This document shows, one piece after another, positions 18,793 through 26,954 of a stretch of DNA of 64,000 bases (position 1 is the stretch's first letter; every line of letters starts with the position of its first letter). The notes under the pieces are model-generated. The model saw nothing but the letters and a program-made list of their open reading frames with translations, was not told where the DNA came from and did not search any database. This DNA is from Pectobacterium actinidiae. Its GTDB lineage: Bacteria; Pseudomonadota; Gammaproteobacteria; Enterobacterales; Enterobacteriaceae. The stretch lies in the NCBI RefSeq assembly GCF_000803315.1, contig NZ_JRMH01000002.1, positions 186,001-250,000 on the forward strand, given 5' to 3'. The translations under genes and the position numbers were made by a program.

Positions 18793-18815
18793 CGCCCCCT
18801 CGAATGAGGGAGGCG
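18793..18815 (-). terminator. Hairpin between the PTS IID gene and the HAD gene
   Basis: Near-perfect stem CGCCCCCTC / GAGGGAGGCG (one bulge) just after the IID stop codon, followed on the minus strand by a weak T-rich stretch. With no separate promoter seen in the 111-base gap, it looks like an attenuator or mRNA-processing site lowering expression of the distal two genes. Confidence 0.5.
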
Positions 18816-18819
18816 AGAT

Positions 18820-19677
18820 TTAGATGATGCCAACGCCCGCCGCAGCGAAGCCTAAAACAATTAACAGGATAAGCACCCGATTAGGACTGACTTTCTTCTG
18901 GAGCAGCTTGAAACACCCCAATACCAGCAGCAGCGGAATGAGGCCGACGCATATCTTGTCGAGGATCTCCTGCAAGACAAAAGGCTGTCCGGCGATGGTG
19001 GTTTTATAGGTCGCGGTAAACTTCACCATACTGGCGCTCATCGCGCCGACCATCATCAAGCCCATAATCGACGAGGCTTTGGTAATACAGCCCAATAGGC
19101 CTGACTGGGTCGCCTCCGCTATATATTTTGACCCCAGTCGATATCCCATCACTCCGCCATAGTAGCGAACCAGATAGCTTGGAATGTTGTAGACCAGCAA
19201 GAAGAGCAAGGGGCCGAGCGGATTCCCCTGAGAGGCTAATCCGATAGCTATCCCGGTCGCGATGATGCGTAACACACCGTAGAAGAAAGAGTCCCCCACT
19301 CCCGCAAACGGCCCCATCAGGGCGACTTTGATGCCGTTGATACTGGATTTATCAAAGTCAGGGTTACTGGCGTTCTCTTTTTCCATCGACAGCGTCAACC
19401 CCATAATGAAGGGAGCCAAGTGCTGGTTGGTGTTAAAGAACTGGCTATTACGCTTTAACGCATCAAGATAACGATGCGGATCCGGGTAGATTTTTTTCAG
19501 CATCGGTGCCAACGCCCAGCCGTAGCTCAGCCCTTCCATACGCGTGAAGTTCATCGACCCCAGTAGCTGAAACTGACGGAAGAACAGCTGGCGAAACAGT
19601 TTTTTCTCACTCTTATCATCGTTGTATGCGCCGACATGCTTTGTATCGCTGGCAGAGTTTGTTTGGATATCAGTCAT
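18820..19677 (-). CDS. PTS system, mannose family, IID component
   Basis: 285 residues from the ATG at 19675-19677, overlapping the IIC stop by 8 bases; an alternative start at 19689 gives four more residues. Contains the IID signature blocks FRQFQLLGSMNFTRMEGLSYGWALAP, MGPFAGVGDSFFYGVLR and a C-terminal membrane region. IID together with IIC forms the membrane channel of mannose-type PTS permeases. The set IIA-IIB-IIC-IID is complete in this operon. Confidence 0.93.
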   Translation of the reverse strand: MTDIQTNSASDTKHVGAYNDDKSEKKLFRQLFFRQFQLLGSMNFTRMEGLSYGWALAPMLKKIYPDPHRYLDALKRNSQFFNTNQHLAPFIMGLTLSMEKENASNPDFDKSSINGIKVALMGPFAGVGDSFFYGVLRIIATGIAIGLASQGNPLGPLLFLLVYNIPSYLVRYYGGVMGYRLGSKYIAEATQSGLLGCITKASSIMGLMMVGAMSASMVKFTATYKTTIAGQPFVLQEILDKICVGLIPLLLVLGCFKLLQKKVSPNRVLILLIVLGFAAAGVGII

Positions 19678-20473
19678 TGAAGAACCCATCCTTATCGTCT
19701 ACAGAAGCCGCAGGAGCAGCAGCAGTATTCTGTTTGTTGGCTTTGAGCTGGTTGAACTCGTTAAAACACAGGTAAACAGCGATAGAGGCGGCAATAATCG
19801 CGATCCCCATGATCGGCAGCTTTAAGTAGGCCGCCATGGCGAAACCGATAAAGAAGAACGCGGCGATATTACGGTTCCACAACGCCTGGAGCAGAATGGC
19901 GAAGCCCAGAGCGGGAAGCATGCCGCCCACCGCAGTCATACCACGCATGGCAGTACCGGGGATGCTTTCCACCAAACTCCGGATGACATCCGTGCCATAC
20001 AGCACGCCAAAGAACGCGATCACCGCAAACGGTACGCCGTAGAACAGGGTCATCCCCAGCGTCATACCGAGCGCCGCACGATCCCTGCCCTTTTCAAGCA
20101 GGGCGTCATATTTCTCGACCAGACCGGTATAAATCAGTTTCTCAACCTGATAGACAAAAACCGCCAGCAGACTAATCGGTAATGCCAGCGCCACGGCAAC
20201 GGCAGGCTCTGCGTTCGTTAAAATAGTAAAGGCGGTAGCCAGAACCGAACCGACCGCAAGATCGGCAGGCACCGAGCCACCGATGGTAATGGTGCCAAGG
20301 AAAATGAGCTCCAACGCAGCACCGATAATAATCCCTTGCTGGAAATCACCCAGCACGAACCCGACCATCGCGCCACACACCAGCGGACGTTCAATCAATG
20401 GTTGCCCCAGCGTATGGTCGGCAAATTTGGCGATATACATCACCAAAGCAATAAGAAGCGCTGTTGTTAACAT
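19670..20473 (-). CDS. PTS system, mannose/sorbose family, IIC component
   Basis: 267 residues, strongly hydrophobic; begins MLTTALLIALVMYIAKFADHTLG and includes ERPLVCGAMVGFVLGDFQQGIIIGAALELIFLGT, the typical IIC signature. The closest described relatives in form are AgaC/AgaW-type components of amino-sugar and uronyl-disaccharide PTS. A charged cytoplasmic tail (about 240-267) ends the protein. It is followed by IID with an 8-base overlap, and preceded by IIB 11 bases away. Confidence 0.92.
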   Translation of the reverse strand: MLTTALLIALVMYIAKFADHTLGQPLIERPLVCGAMVGFVLGDFQQGIIIGAALELIFLGTITIGGSVPADLAVGSVLATAFTILTNAEPAVAVALALPISLLAVFVYQVEKLIYTGLVEKYDALLEKGRDRAALGMTLGMTLFYGVPFAVIAFFGVLYGTDVIRSLVESIPGTAMRGMTAVGGMLPALGFAILLQALWNRNIAAFFFIGFAMAAYLKLPIMGIAIIAASIAVYLCFNEFNQLKANKQNTAAAPAASVDDKDGFFND

Positions 20474-20484
20474 GGTGACCTCGC

Positions 20485-20979
20485 TTAATGGGCGTTATCC
20501 AGCATTTCAATCAGGTTTTTTATTGGATGTGAGGGTAAGACCTGATACTCCACCGCAACGCCACGTTCAGCAATCGCATGAAAATCAGCCACATCCTCCG
20601 GCGTCACATAAACGGTGTCGCTGACTCTGGTTTTTGCCGCCAGGTTGTCGGTAATACGTCCGTAGTTCGCAACATTTAGCGTTTTTATCGCAGGAACCTG
20701 TTCAATCAGGCGTCGGGCATCGGCCGCATTATTAATGATGATCAGAATTTTCATGCTGTCGGAGCGGGCGTCATTCAGTACATCAACAGCATCAGCTACC
20801 GTCATAATGGCGCATTTGGCCGTATCCGGGGCGGCCATGCGTAGCGACATCTTTTGTACGTCGTTATTCACAATCTGATCGTTCGCAACCAGAATGCGAT
20901 TCACACCGAGGTGTTTTGTCCAGACCACGGCGACCTGTCCGTGAATCAGACGATCGTCAATACGAATAAGAGAAATCAT
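20485..20979 (-). CDS. PTS system, mannose family, IIB component
   Basis: 164 residues from the ATG at 20977-20979, which follows AGGAGTAACACC; a longer frame overlapping the GH88 gene is not needed. The phosphorylated histidine is His13 in RIDDRLIHGQVAVVW, as in all family IIB proteins. It takes phosphate from IIA and passes it to the sugar during transport. Cytoplasmic. Confidence 0.93.
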   Translation of the reverse strand: MISLIRIDDRLIHGQVAVVWTKHLGVNRILVANDQIVNNDVQKMSLRMAAPDTAKCAIMTVADAVDVLNDARSDSMKILIIINNAADARRLIEQVPAIKTLNVANYGRITDNLAAKTRVSDTVYVTPEDVADFHAIAERGVAVEYQVLPSHPIKNLIEMLDNAH

Positions 20980-21002
20980 GGTGTTACTCCTGTTATTAGA
21001 AT

Positions 21003-22178
21003 TTACCAGTAGGGGGTCCAGATTCGGGTAAGGCGAACCAGGGCTTCGAACCAAAAGTAATCGCCCCAAAGATTGGGCTCGTTAATCCCCATGTTGCGGC
21101 CAAAGTTATAAACACCTTCGCGTAGCAGCCCGTCGGAGTGATACGCAAAATAGTGCTGACGCAAATTCTGCGCGATCAGCGTGATAGCGTGGTGATAGGC
21201 AGGGCGCAGCGGATCGGTAATCGGCAACTGCTTGAGCAGTTCCGTCATCCCACACACCGCAATAGCCGCCGCAGAGGTGTCACGAAACGCGTTATCCTGC
21301 GGCGTGAAGATGAGATCCCAATAGCAGACGTGATTTTCCGGCAGCCGGTTGAGAAAATAGTGAGCCAGCTTGCGGGACAGCTCAGGAAGCTCGCCATCGC
21401 CGGTATAGTTGAACCCCAGCGCAAAACCATAAATGCCCCAGGCCTGACCGCGAGCCCAACAGGAATCATCACTAAATCCCTGATGGGTATCGCCACGTAA
21501 TGGGTGACCGGTATGGATATCCATATAAAACGTATGGAAGGTTGACGCATCGTCCCTGACCAGATGGCGTGCGGCCAAAGCAAGATGGCGCTGCGCAGCC
21601 TGCCGATAACATGCCTTTCCCGTTTCACTAGCGGCCCAGAACAAGAGAGGAACGTTCAGGTTGCAATCAATAATCATACGCCCCTGACGAGCAGGATCGC
21701 TGAGATCGCCCCACGCCTGAATCACCCCCGCGGTTTCGTTATAGCGCTGATAAAGCAGTTCAGCAGCACGTAGCGCGAGTGAACGGGCACGTTCGTTACC
21801 GGTGAGACGCCACGCATTCACGCAGGACAACAGATACAGAAATCCTAAATCGTGGGTATCGACCTTGATTCGGTTATCCAGACGCGTTTCAAAGCTATCC
21901 AGCAACCCCTCCGCCACCTGACGGTATTTATCGTCCCCGGTCACTTCCCAGGCCAGCCACAACATGCCGGTCCAGAATCCCTCCGTCCAATCGACCTTTT
22001 CGACAACCGGATAGCGACCCTCGCTGGCGCTGGCGGCAGGAAACGTGTGGCTAAAACGTGGCAACATCTCATCCACTTTTTTCAGCACATCCTGAATGGC
22101 GTCGTTGAGCCAGACCTGAGAAAGCGGTGGTTGATATGCCTCATAACGGGCATTCAAGGGTTCAAGAATCACGCTCAT
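21003..22178 (-). CDS. Unsaturated glucuronyl hydrolase, GH88
   Basis: 391 residues of the (alpha/alpha)6 GH88 fold. It removes a 4,5-unsaturated uronic acid from the non-reducing end of lyase products by vinyl-ether hydration. Two conserved aspartates, Asp110 (DTHDLGF) and Asp171 (IIDCNLNVPLLFWA), are 61 residues apart, the same spacing as the catalytic Asp88/Asp149 pair of the Bacillus enzyme. No signal peptide, so it acts inside the cell on PTS-imported substrate. Its ATG overlaps the IIA stop by one base. This is the gene that ties the PTS to polysaccharide lyases. Confidence 0.92.
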   Translation of the reverse strand: MSVILEPLNARYEAYQPPLSQVWLNDAIQDVLKKVDEMLPRFSHTFPAASASEGRYPVVEKVDWTEGFWTGMLWLAWEVTGDDKYRQVAEGLLDSFETRLDNRIKVDTHDLGFLYLLSCVNAWRLTGNERARSLALRAAELLYQRYNETAGVIQAWGDLSDPARQGRMIIDCNLNVPLLFWAASETGKACYRQAAQRHLALAARHLVRDDASTFHTFYMDIHTGHPLRGDTHQGFSDDSCWARGQAWGIYGFALGFNYTGDGELPELSRKLAHYFLNRLPENHVCYWDLIFTPQDNAFRDTSAAAIAVCGMTELLKQLPITDPLRPAYHHAITLIAQNLRQHYFAYHSDGLLREGVYNFGRNMGINEPNLWGDYFWFEALVRLTRIWTPYW

Positions 22179-22657
22179 TACGCTGGCTCCGTAGTAAAGA
22201 AATCATCAGAACCATCGCGTTCGGTATTAAAGCTCGCTTCACGCGCGGCCTGAAGCGCGGGGACGGAATTCATGTATTGCATGCCTTCGGTCGCCATCGT
22301 GATGGCCTCGCGCACTCGCACCGTGGTATCGCTATTTTCAGACAGGCAAAATGCCATCAGCATGATTAGATTTGCACCGCTGATAACGTGCATATGCGGA
22401 TATTTCACCATCAATTGCACCGCCGTGTTATTGACGCTTCCACCTTGCATATCGGTGAAAATAACCAGTTCATTGCCACGTCGCGCCGATTCCTGTGCAA
22501 TCTCACTGAAACGCTCGGCCAATTCAGCCGTTGAGCCAATATCGCCACAATAGGCACAAATAGGTTGAATCGCATGATCCTCGCCAATCAGTAAATTCAG
22601 GGCGGATACCGTCCCTTCGGCATATCGGCCATGACTGGCGATATATACTTCTCGCAT
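22178..22657 (-). CDS. PTS system, mannose family, IIA component
   Basis: 159 residues from the ATG at 22655-22657, with an AAGGAAC ribosome site; 13 extra upstream codons were left out. The phosphorylated His9 lies in YIASHGRYAEG, and the family block FTDMQGGSVNNTAVQL follows. Receives phosphate from HPr and hands it to IIB. First gene of the operon, about 32 bases after the predicted sigma-54 start point. Confidence 0.93.
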   Translation of the reverse strand: MREVYIASHGRYAEGTVSALNLLIGEDHAIQPICAYCGDIGSTAELAERFSEIAQESARRGNELVIFTDMQGGSVNNTAVQLMVKYPHMHVISGANLIMLMAFCLSENSDTTVRVREAITMATEGMQYMNSVPALQAAREASFNTERDGSDDFFTTEPA

Positions 22658-22699
22658 AATGCGTTCCTTAAATTTATTTACGGCAACTGGCAGCATTAA

Positions 22700-22715
22700 T
22701 GCACTTACTATGCCA
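22700..22715 (-). promoter_or_regulatory. Sigma-54 (-24/-12) promoter of the PTS operon
   Basis: On the minus strand TGGCATAGTAAGTGCA has GG and GC separated by 10 bases, as sigma-54 requires; the -12 half (GTGCA) is one base off TTGCA. Predicted start is near 22689, giving a 31-base leader to the IIA gene. Confidence 0.72.
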
Positions 22716-22757
22716 TCTCTATACTCATTTGTTTTTATTGATTTTTATTGTTGCTAT

Positions 22758-22805
22758 TAGACGCTAAGAATACTGTCCAGATCGATATAACACGATGTGT
22801 CGAAA
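22758..22805. promoter_or_regulatory. Predicted activator sites upstream of the PTS promoter
   Basis: TAGACGCTAA (22758-22767) and TGTGTCGAAA (22796-22805) lie 43-90 bases upstream of the -24 element. The whole stretch 22707-22820 resembles 24107-24217 in order and wording (shared ACTATGCC, TGTTTTTATT, ATTAGACGC, ACTGTC, GTGTCGAAA), as if one control region had been duplicated. The rest of this 230-base gap has no gene. Confidence 0.6.
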
Positions 22806-22888
22806 CGCTGTGCCAGCGTATTTACGCCAGCACTGCTGTATCCACAAAAATTAAGGCGCGAAAAATATAAAAATGAAACGTTCGTATT

Positions 22889-23854
22889 TCACGCCTTTCC
22901 CGTAATTTCATAATTAAGCGGCACACCATTAATCCAGCGTTGAAATTCCTCAACCACGCAGTCTGCCAATCGCCGTGTTTCATTATTGAGTGCACCGGCA
23001 ATATGGCTGGTCAGCAACACATTCGGCATGTCATAGAGCGGTGAGCCTGGCAATGGCGGTTCGGGTTTCGTCACATCCAACAGCGCCGTTAAATCTGTAC
23101 GTTCGCTGAATACGTCAATGAGATCTTTTTCATTAACCTGTAATCCCCGCCCTGTGTTAATGAATACCGCGCCGGGGCGCATAAGCCGAAACAGATCGCC
23201 ATTCAGCACGCCAATATTATCGGGGCGGTTAGGGAGGTGATTACTGACAACAAAGGATGTGCTAAATGCCGCTTCCAAAGAGATAGTCCGTCTTTCCTGC
23301 CGCGAAGGGATAGTCACTACCTCCAGCGCAAAAGGCGTCAGTAACTCAGCCAGCACCTGGGATATAGCTCCAGCACCAATCAACGCAATGCGCTCACCGT
23401 AAATTCCCGGAGCAGGATAATCAGCCGTAATAGAATGAAAATCTTCAGGCCGATTATAGTTACGCAGATTATGGAAATAGCCTTTACATGCCAAAAGGAT
23501 TTGTGCCAGACAGAATTCCGCAACAGGAACAGCATTGGCTCTCCAGGCACTGACTATTTTTATTCCCCTGGCAATAAAAGGGGCGGAGAAATAGTCCGTT
23601 GCTCCTGCTGCATAAAAGATAATCTTCAACTTTGGCAACTGGTCTAGCTGCGCCTCACTTAACGTTAACATTCCCCAGGTGGAAAAAATGACCTCCACGT
23701 TTTTCAGCGCAGGCAATGCTTGCTCAAAATTCGAAGGGGTAATCACGATGGGATGTAAATGGCACAATGATGATAATTTTTCCCTAACTGACGAGGTGTA
23801 TATCTGATCAAATTTTTCAGGCTGACAGGTGAAACCTGCGGCGTAATACGACAT
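22889..23854 (-). CDS. NAD-dependent D-2-hydroxyacid dehydrogenase-family protein
   Basis: 321 residues. C-terminal half has the Rossmann NAD loop IGAGAISQVLAELL (about 155-168), the arginine in INTGRGLQVNEKDL, and the acid/His region TKPEPPLPGSPLYDMPNVLLTSHIAGA, so the catalytic Arg-Glu-His set appears intact. Family members reduce 2-keto acids to D-2-hydroxy acids or the reverse. It has its own predicted sigma-54 promoter and the same upstream motifs as the PTS operon, so it probably acts on a keto- or hydroxy-acid made from the imported uronyl sugar; the exact reaction is unknown. Confidence 0.8.
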   Translation of the reverse strand: MSYYAAGFTCQPEKFDQIYTSSVREKLSSLCHLHPIVITPSNFEQALPALKNVEVIFSTWGMLTLSEAQLDQLPKLKIIFYAAGATDYFSAPFIARGIKIVSAWRANAVPVAEFCLAQILLACKGYFHNLRNYNRPEDFHSITADYPAPGIYGERIALIGAGAISQVLAELLTPFALEVVTIPSRQERRTISLEAAFSTSFVVSNHLPNRPDNIGVLNGDLFRLMRPGAVFINTGRGLQVNEKDLIDVFSERTDLTALLDVTKPEPPLPGSPLYDMPNVLLTSHIAGALNNETRRLADCVVEEFQRWINGVPLNYEITGKA

Positions 23855-23894
23855 AACCTATCCCCACTGGAGTGATGAAAAGAAGACAGTTTTG

Positions 23895-23996
23895 CTAATA
23901 CTGGTCACTTAAGCCTGTTATTAGGGGAAACACAGAGGGGAGATCCCCGCAGGGAAGCCTCACCCCTGTGGTCGCCCCGTGTATCTCAATGCTTAA
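23895..23996 (+). repeat. Dispersed 102-bp repeat, copy 1
   Basis: Almost identical, in reverse orientation, to 48191-48291. Its ends carry TTAAGC and GCTTAA, and the interior has complementary arms (CACAG-GGG type against CCCCTGTG), so the RNA could fold. It lies in the long leader between the predicted sigma-54 start (about 24088) and the dehydrogenase gene. A 66-codon frame across it is not a gene. Confidence 0.85.
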
Positions 23997-24098
23997 GAGC
24001 GGCATTAGACGGTTTGGCTTCTTCTTTGTTATTTCGACAACGTCCGCATCAAGACTTCTTGATAACGATCGCTGACGCGCTTCTTGATTAAACAAGAA

Positions 24099-24114
24099 AG
24101 CAATAACTATGCCG
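24099..24114 (-). promoter_or_regulatory. Sigma-54 (-24/-12) promoter of the dehydrogenase gene
   Basis: On the minus strand CGGCATAGTTATTGCT matches TGGCAY-N5-TTGCW at all but the first base. Predicted start near 24088 gives a leader of about 230 bases that includes the 102-bp repeat. Confidence 0.72.
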
Positions 24115-24155
24115 TCGAATTATCCATCTGTTTTTATTTGGTTTTATTCGTTTAT

Positions 24156-24204
24156 TAGACGCAGGGAAAGACTGTCTAGTGCGGCATATCACCGAGTGTC
24201 GAAA
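24156..24204. promoter_or_regulatory. Predicted activator sites upstream of the dehydrogenase promoter
   Basis: TAGACGCAGG (24156-24165), TGTCTAGTG (24173-24181) and GAGTGTCGAAA (24194-24204). TAGAC and GTCTA form an inverted repeat with 13 bases between. These align with the motifs at 22758-22805. Confidence 0.55.
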
Positions 24205-24234
24205 GGCAGTGCGAGCCGATTAGCCTGCACCCGA

Positions 24235-26850
24235 TCATGACAATGCGGGATCTGAGGAAATCCAGGGTTCCATGATTTCATAAATCATCAGTACTTCTGT
24301 CAGTGGAACGACAATATGATACTTACGATTAAGTACCTGGAAAAAGGTATCGTGAACCTCGACAAACGCCAACTGCTCTGCCGTCAGTTCTGAATCATCA
24401 CGATGGCACATTCCTGTATTGACCATAACCCGCTCAATCATCAGTGCAATGTGCATAAACAGATTAATACGCAAATAGCTTTCGAAATGAATTTTATAGA
24501 AAAACTCATACTGCTTAATGACGGCTTCAACTTCATCGATAATAATAACCGGGTTAAGAAAATTAAGACGACCAGCAACACCTTCTACCGTAAATAATTT
24601 AACCACTTCATCAATCATCGGTTCCATTCCACCGGGAACAAGCAGATTGGTAAAATAATCCCGATGCAGGATGTCAACTTTCTCTTTTATCAATTGCTCC
24701 ACGCTAATAATGGGGATATAACCCGCATCGAGATCGGTCGTGGTGATGACAAGGCGCGTACCATTTAGTGCCGGATCGGCCTGTGATAATTTATATTTCA
24801 AATCATCATATTCCATTGTAACAATATCTATTGCGTCAGAGGCCAGATAGCGGAATACAATATCTTTTAACTTTCTTGAAATGCCTTCACCAGATATACA
24901 TGAAATAATAATTTTATTGCCGGGCAGCATGCCTGCATAATAGCGAGTCTCAACCTCATAGGCACCTTTTACGCTGTCGATGATCTCTTCCATTGGCAAA
25001 CGATGCTGAATTTTAGAGGCAATATCCAGTGCCATCGCGGTACTGACATTATTAATCACGAGCAGCTCACCATGAAGATGCAATTTTATTTCTTCATAGA
25101 TTTCCTTCAACGATCCCATATCGACCAATATAATTAGCCCTGCGCGCTGCTTAATACTATCCAGGTGAGCGATCAACATATCAATAATTTCACGTGTCGA
25201 CGTCGAATTAGGCATATCAAACGCTTTAAAGTAGTATCCCCCAGTTAATTGGTTAGCAACGCCAGCAATGCTGGAAGCCGTCGAACGGCCGTGGGAAACA
25301 ATAACGCCCTGAATCAGATCATCTTCACCGGATAATTTGTTCATGGCACAGCTCAGCAGCGGCATAAGCAAAGGATAATCGGTGTTTGTTACCTGTTTTT
25401 TCAGCAAGGATACACATTCAAGCGCCAGCAATCTGGCTTTAGAAGAAACGTAATCGGTGATAGAGGAAAGTTCATTGATATGTTGCTCTTCCCACGTATT
25501 GCTCATAGCGTAATGCAGGCAAAGCCAGACCGTTTTTCTATAATCCGCGTTGCATTCGATACCCGTTTGATTCTCCAGCTCATTGATGGCCCGCATCGTG
25601 TTTTGCCAGATATAACCACAATAGAGTTCATCTTGCTGAACAGTGCAATTAAGCGTGGTGAGCAGGTGTTCAAGTTTCCGGTTTAATAATAAGGTATTCC
25701 CGCTGTGGCAAAATTCCTTGAATATCACGTCATCTCGCATCGCTTTTGGCAACAGAGAGGATACATCGAGGGAGGTCGAAAATTTTCGCGCGGAGAATAC
25801 CAACGTTTCCCCACTCATTTGACCGGGCTGAGGAGACTGCAATGCAATATATTCCGAGTGCTGACTTTCATTCCATGCACTGGCGCACATCACCCTGATC
25901 TGATTTTTCAATTCGCCAATATTGCCCCGAACAGGAGACGCCACCAGCAGGTGCATCAACAGGCTATCCATATGAATATCACAGTTCAGATCGCGTGCTT
26001 CACGTCGTAAAAAATACTCTACTTGAGCAACGCGCTCTGTTAGCGGACGGGAAATAAAGTTCGGTAATGCGATACGAACGGGAATCCTTCGGCGAAACGT
26101 ATTCAGCAACACGGTATCGACATTTTCCGTCGTGGCAAAAATAAAACGGATCGCCGCCGATTGGCGGGTTCGGTTATCCCCTAAGCGATAAAAATAGCCT
26201 TTATCCATAAATAAAAAGAGTTTTTCCTGATTCTCCGCAGATAAGCGATGCACTTCATCAAGGAACAGGAAACTGCCGTCAGCGTCATCAAAAGCGCCTT
26301 TTTTATCGCGATCGGCACCAGTAAATGCCCCCTTGATATAGCCAAACAGCGTAGCGGAAAGCAGTTCAGGATTATTGGCATAGTCGGCACAGTTGAGCTC
26401 GACCAGTGGTTTATCCAAGGCAACAATGCCACGATCCTGCGCATAGCGGTGGATGATTGCCGCCAAATGGCTTTTCCCGACGCCACTCTCGCCAGAGATC
26501 AATATCGGCAACCCACGGCCAGGGTAATTCACTGCGGCACGGCAAGAAGAGATGGTTTTCTCCAGACTCCCTCCTGCGCCAATCAGTTCGCTAAAAACAT
26601 CGTCATGCTTTGGTGGTACGCTGATCTCTGGTTCGGTTTTCGGATGTCGGGTTTCAACATAAAAACGGACAGGACGGGTATTTTTCTTATGGAGCTTACC
26701 CTCGTCACACAGGCGATTAAGGTAATGGCTGATAACGCTACGGCTCACCTGAATAAAATCCGCACAATCCAGCGCCGTAAATCCATGCGCATTGCTGGCA
26801 TAGTGCGTGATGATACTTTGGAACAGTTTATCTTTCGCTGACAAAGCCAT
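24235..26850 (-). CDS. LevR-type sigma-54 activator with PRD and EIIA-like domains
   Basis: 871 residues from the ATG at 26848-26850. A GTG at 26901 would add 17 residues but lies inside the operator repeats, so I prefer the shorter form. Order: winged-helix start (residues 10-60), AAA+ module with Walker A GESGVGKS (120-127), the sigma-54 contact loop GAFTGA (174-179) and Walker B FLFLDEV (194-200), a PRD, an EIIA-Man-like domain (VIVSHGRSTASS) and a C-terminal PRD (INLFMHIALMIERV). Such regulators are phosphorylated by PTS proteins and activate nearby mannose-family PTS operons, like LevR or DgaR. The three sigma-54 promoters in the locus are its likely targets. Confidence 0.92.
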   Translation of the reverse strand: MALSAKDKLFQSIITHYASNAHGFTALDCADFIQVSRSVISHYLNRLCDEGKLHKKNTRPVRFYVETRHPKTEPEISVPPKHDDVFSELIGAGGSLEKTISSCRAAVNYPGRGLPILISGESGVGKSHLAAIIHRYAQDRGIVALDKPLVELNCADYANNPELLSATLFGYIKGAFTGADRDKKGAFDDADGSFLFLDEVHRLSAENQEKLFLFMDKGYFYRLGDNRTRQSAAIRFIFATTENVDTVLLNTFRRRIPVRIALPNFISRPLTERVAQVEYFLRREARDLNCDIHMDSLLMHLLVASPVRGNIGELKNQIRVMCASAWNESQHSEYIALQSPQPGQMSGETLVFSARKFSTSLDVSSLLPKAMRDDVIFKEFCHSGNTLLLNRKLEHLLTTLNCTVQQDELYCGYIWQNTMRAINELENQTGIECNADYRKTVWLCLHYAMSNTWEEQHINELSSITDYVSSKARLLALECVSLLKKQVTNTDYPLLMPLLSCAMNKLSGEDDLIQGVIVSHGRSTASSIAGVANQLTGGYYFKAFDMPNSTSTREIIDMLIAHLDSIKQRAGLIILVDMGSLKEIYEEIKLHLHGELLVINNVSTAMALDIASKIQHRLPMEEIIDSVKGAYEVETRYYAGMLPGNKIIISCISGEGISRKLKDIVFRYLASDAIDIVTMEYDDLKYKLSQADPALNGTRLVITTTDLDAGYIPIISVEQLIKEKVDILHRDYFTNLLVPGGMEPMIDEVVKLFTVEGVAGRLNFLNPVIIIDEVEAVIKQYEFFYKIHFESYLRINLFMHIALMIERVMVNTGMCHRDDSELTAEQLAFVEVHDTFFQVLNRKYHIVVPLTEVLMIYEIMEPWISSDPALS

Positions 26851-26894
26851 GAGCGGATTCCACCGTGGTGAGCAGGATAGTGTCCATCCTTTTT

Positions 26895-26929
26895 TAGACA
26901 CTAGACACTAAGAATTCATTGAACACTAG
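26895..26929. promoter_or_regulatory. Operator cluster upstream of the LevR-type regulator gene
   Basis: TAGACACTAG (26895-26904) and TAGACACTAA (26902-26911) in tandem, then GAACACTAG (26921-26929). The same motif occurs upstream of the three sigma-54 promoters, so the regulator may bind its own control region. Confidence 0.55.
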
Positions 26930-26954
26930 CGACTATCGGCTCTCTAAAGAGAAA

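Noticed and set aside
23895..24095. 66-codon frame in the dehydrogenase leader
   Set aside because: It runs through the dispersed repeat and is matched by a similar non-coding frame in the copy near uvrD.
24248..24600. Possible plus-strand gene opposite the LevR-type regulator
   Set aside because: Only a 64-codon frame with no start context; the minus-strand protein is clearly real throughout.
26851..26901. GTG start of the LevR-type regulator at 26901
   Set aside because: It falls inside the TAGACAC operator repeats; the ATG at 26850 fits better, though its ribosome site is weak.
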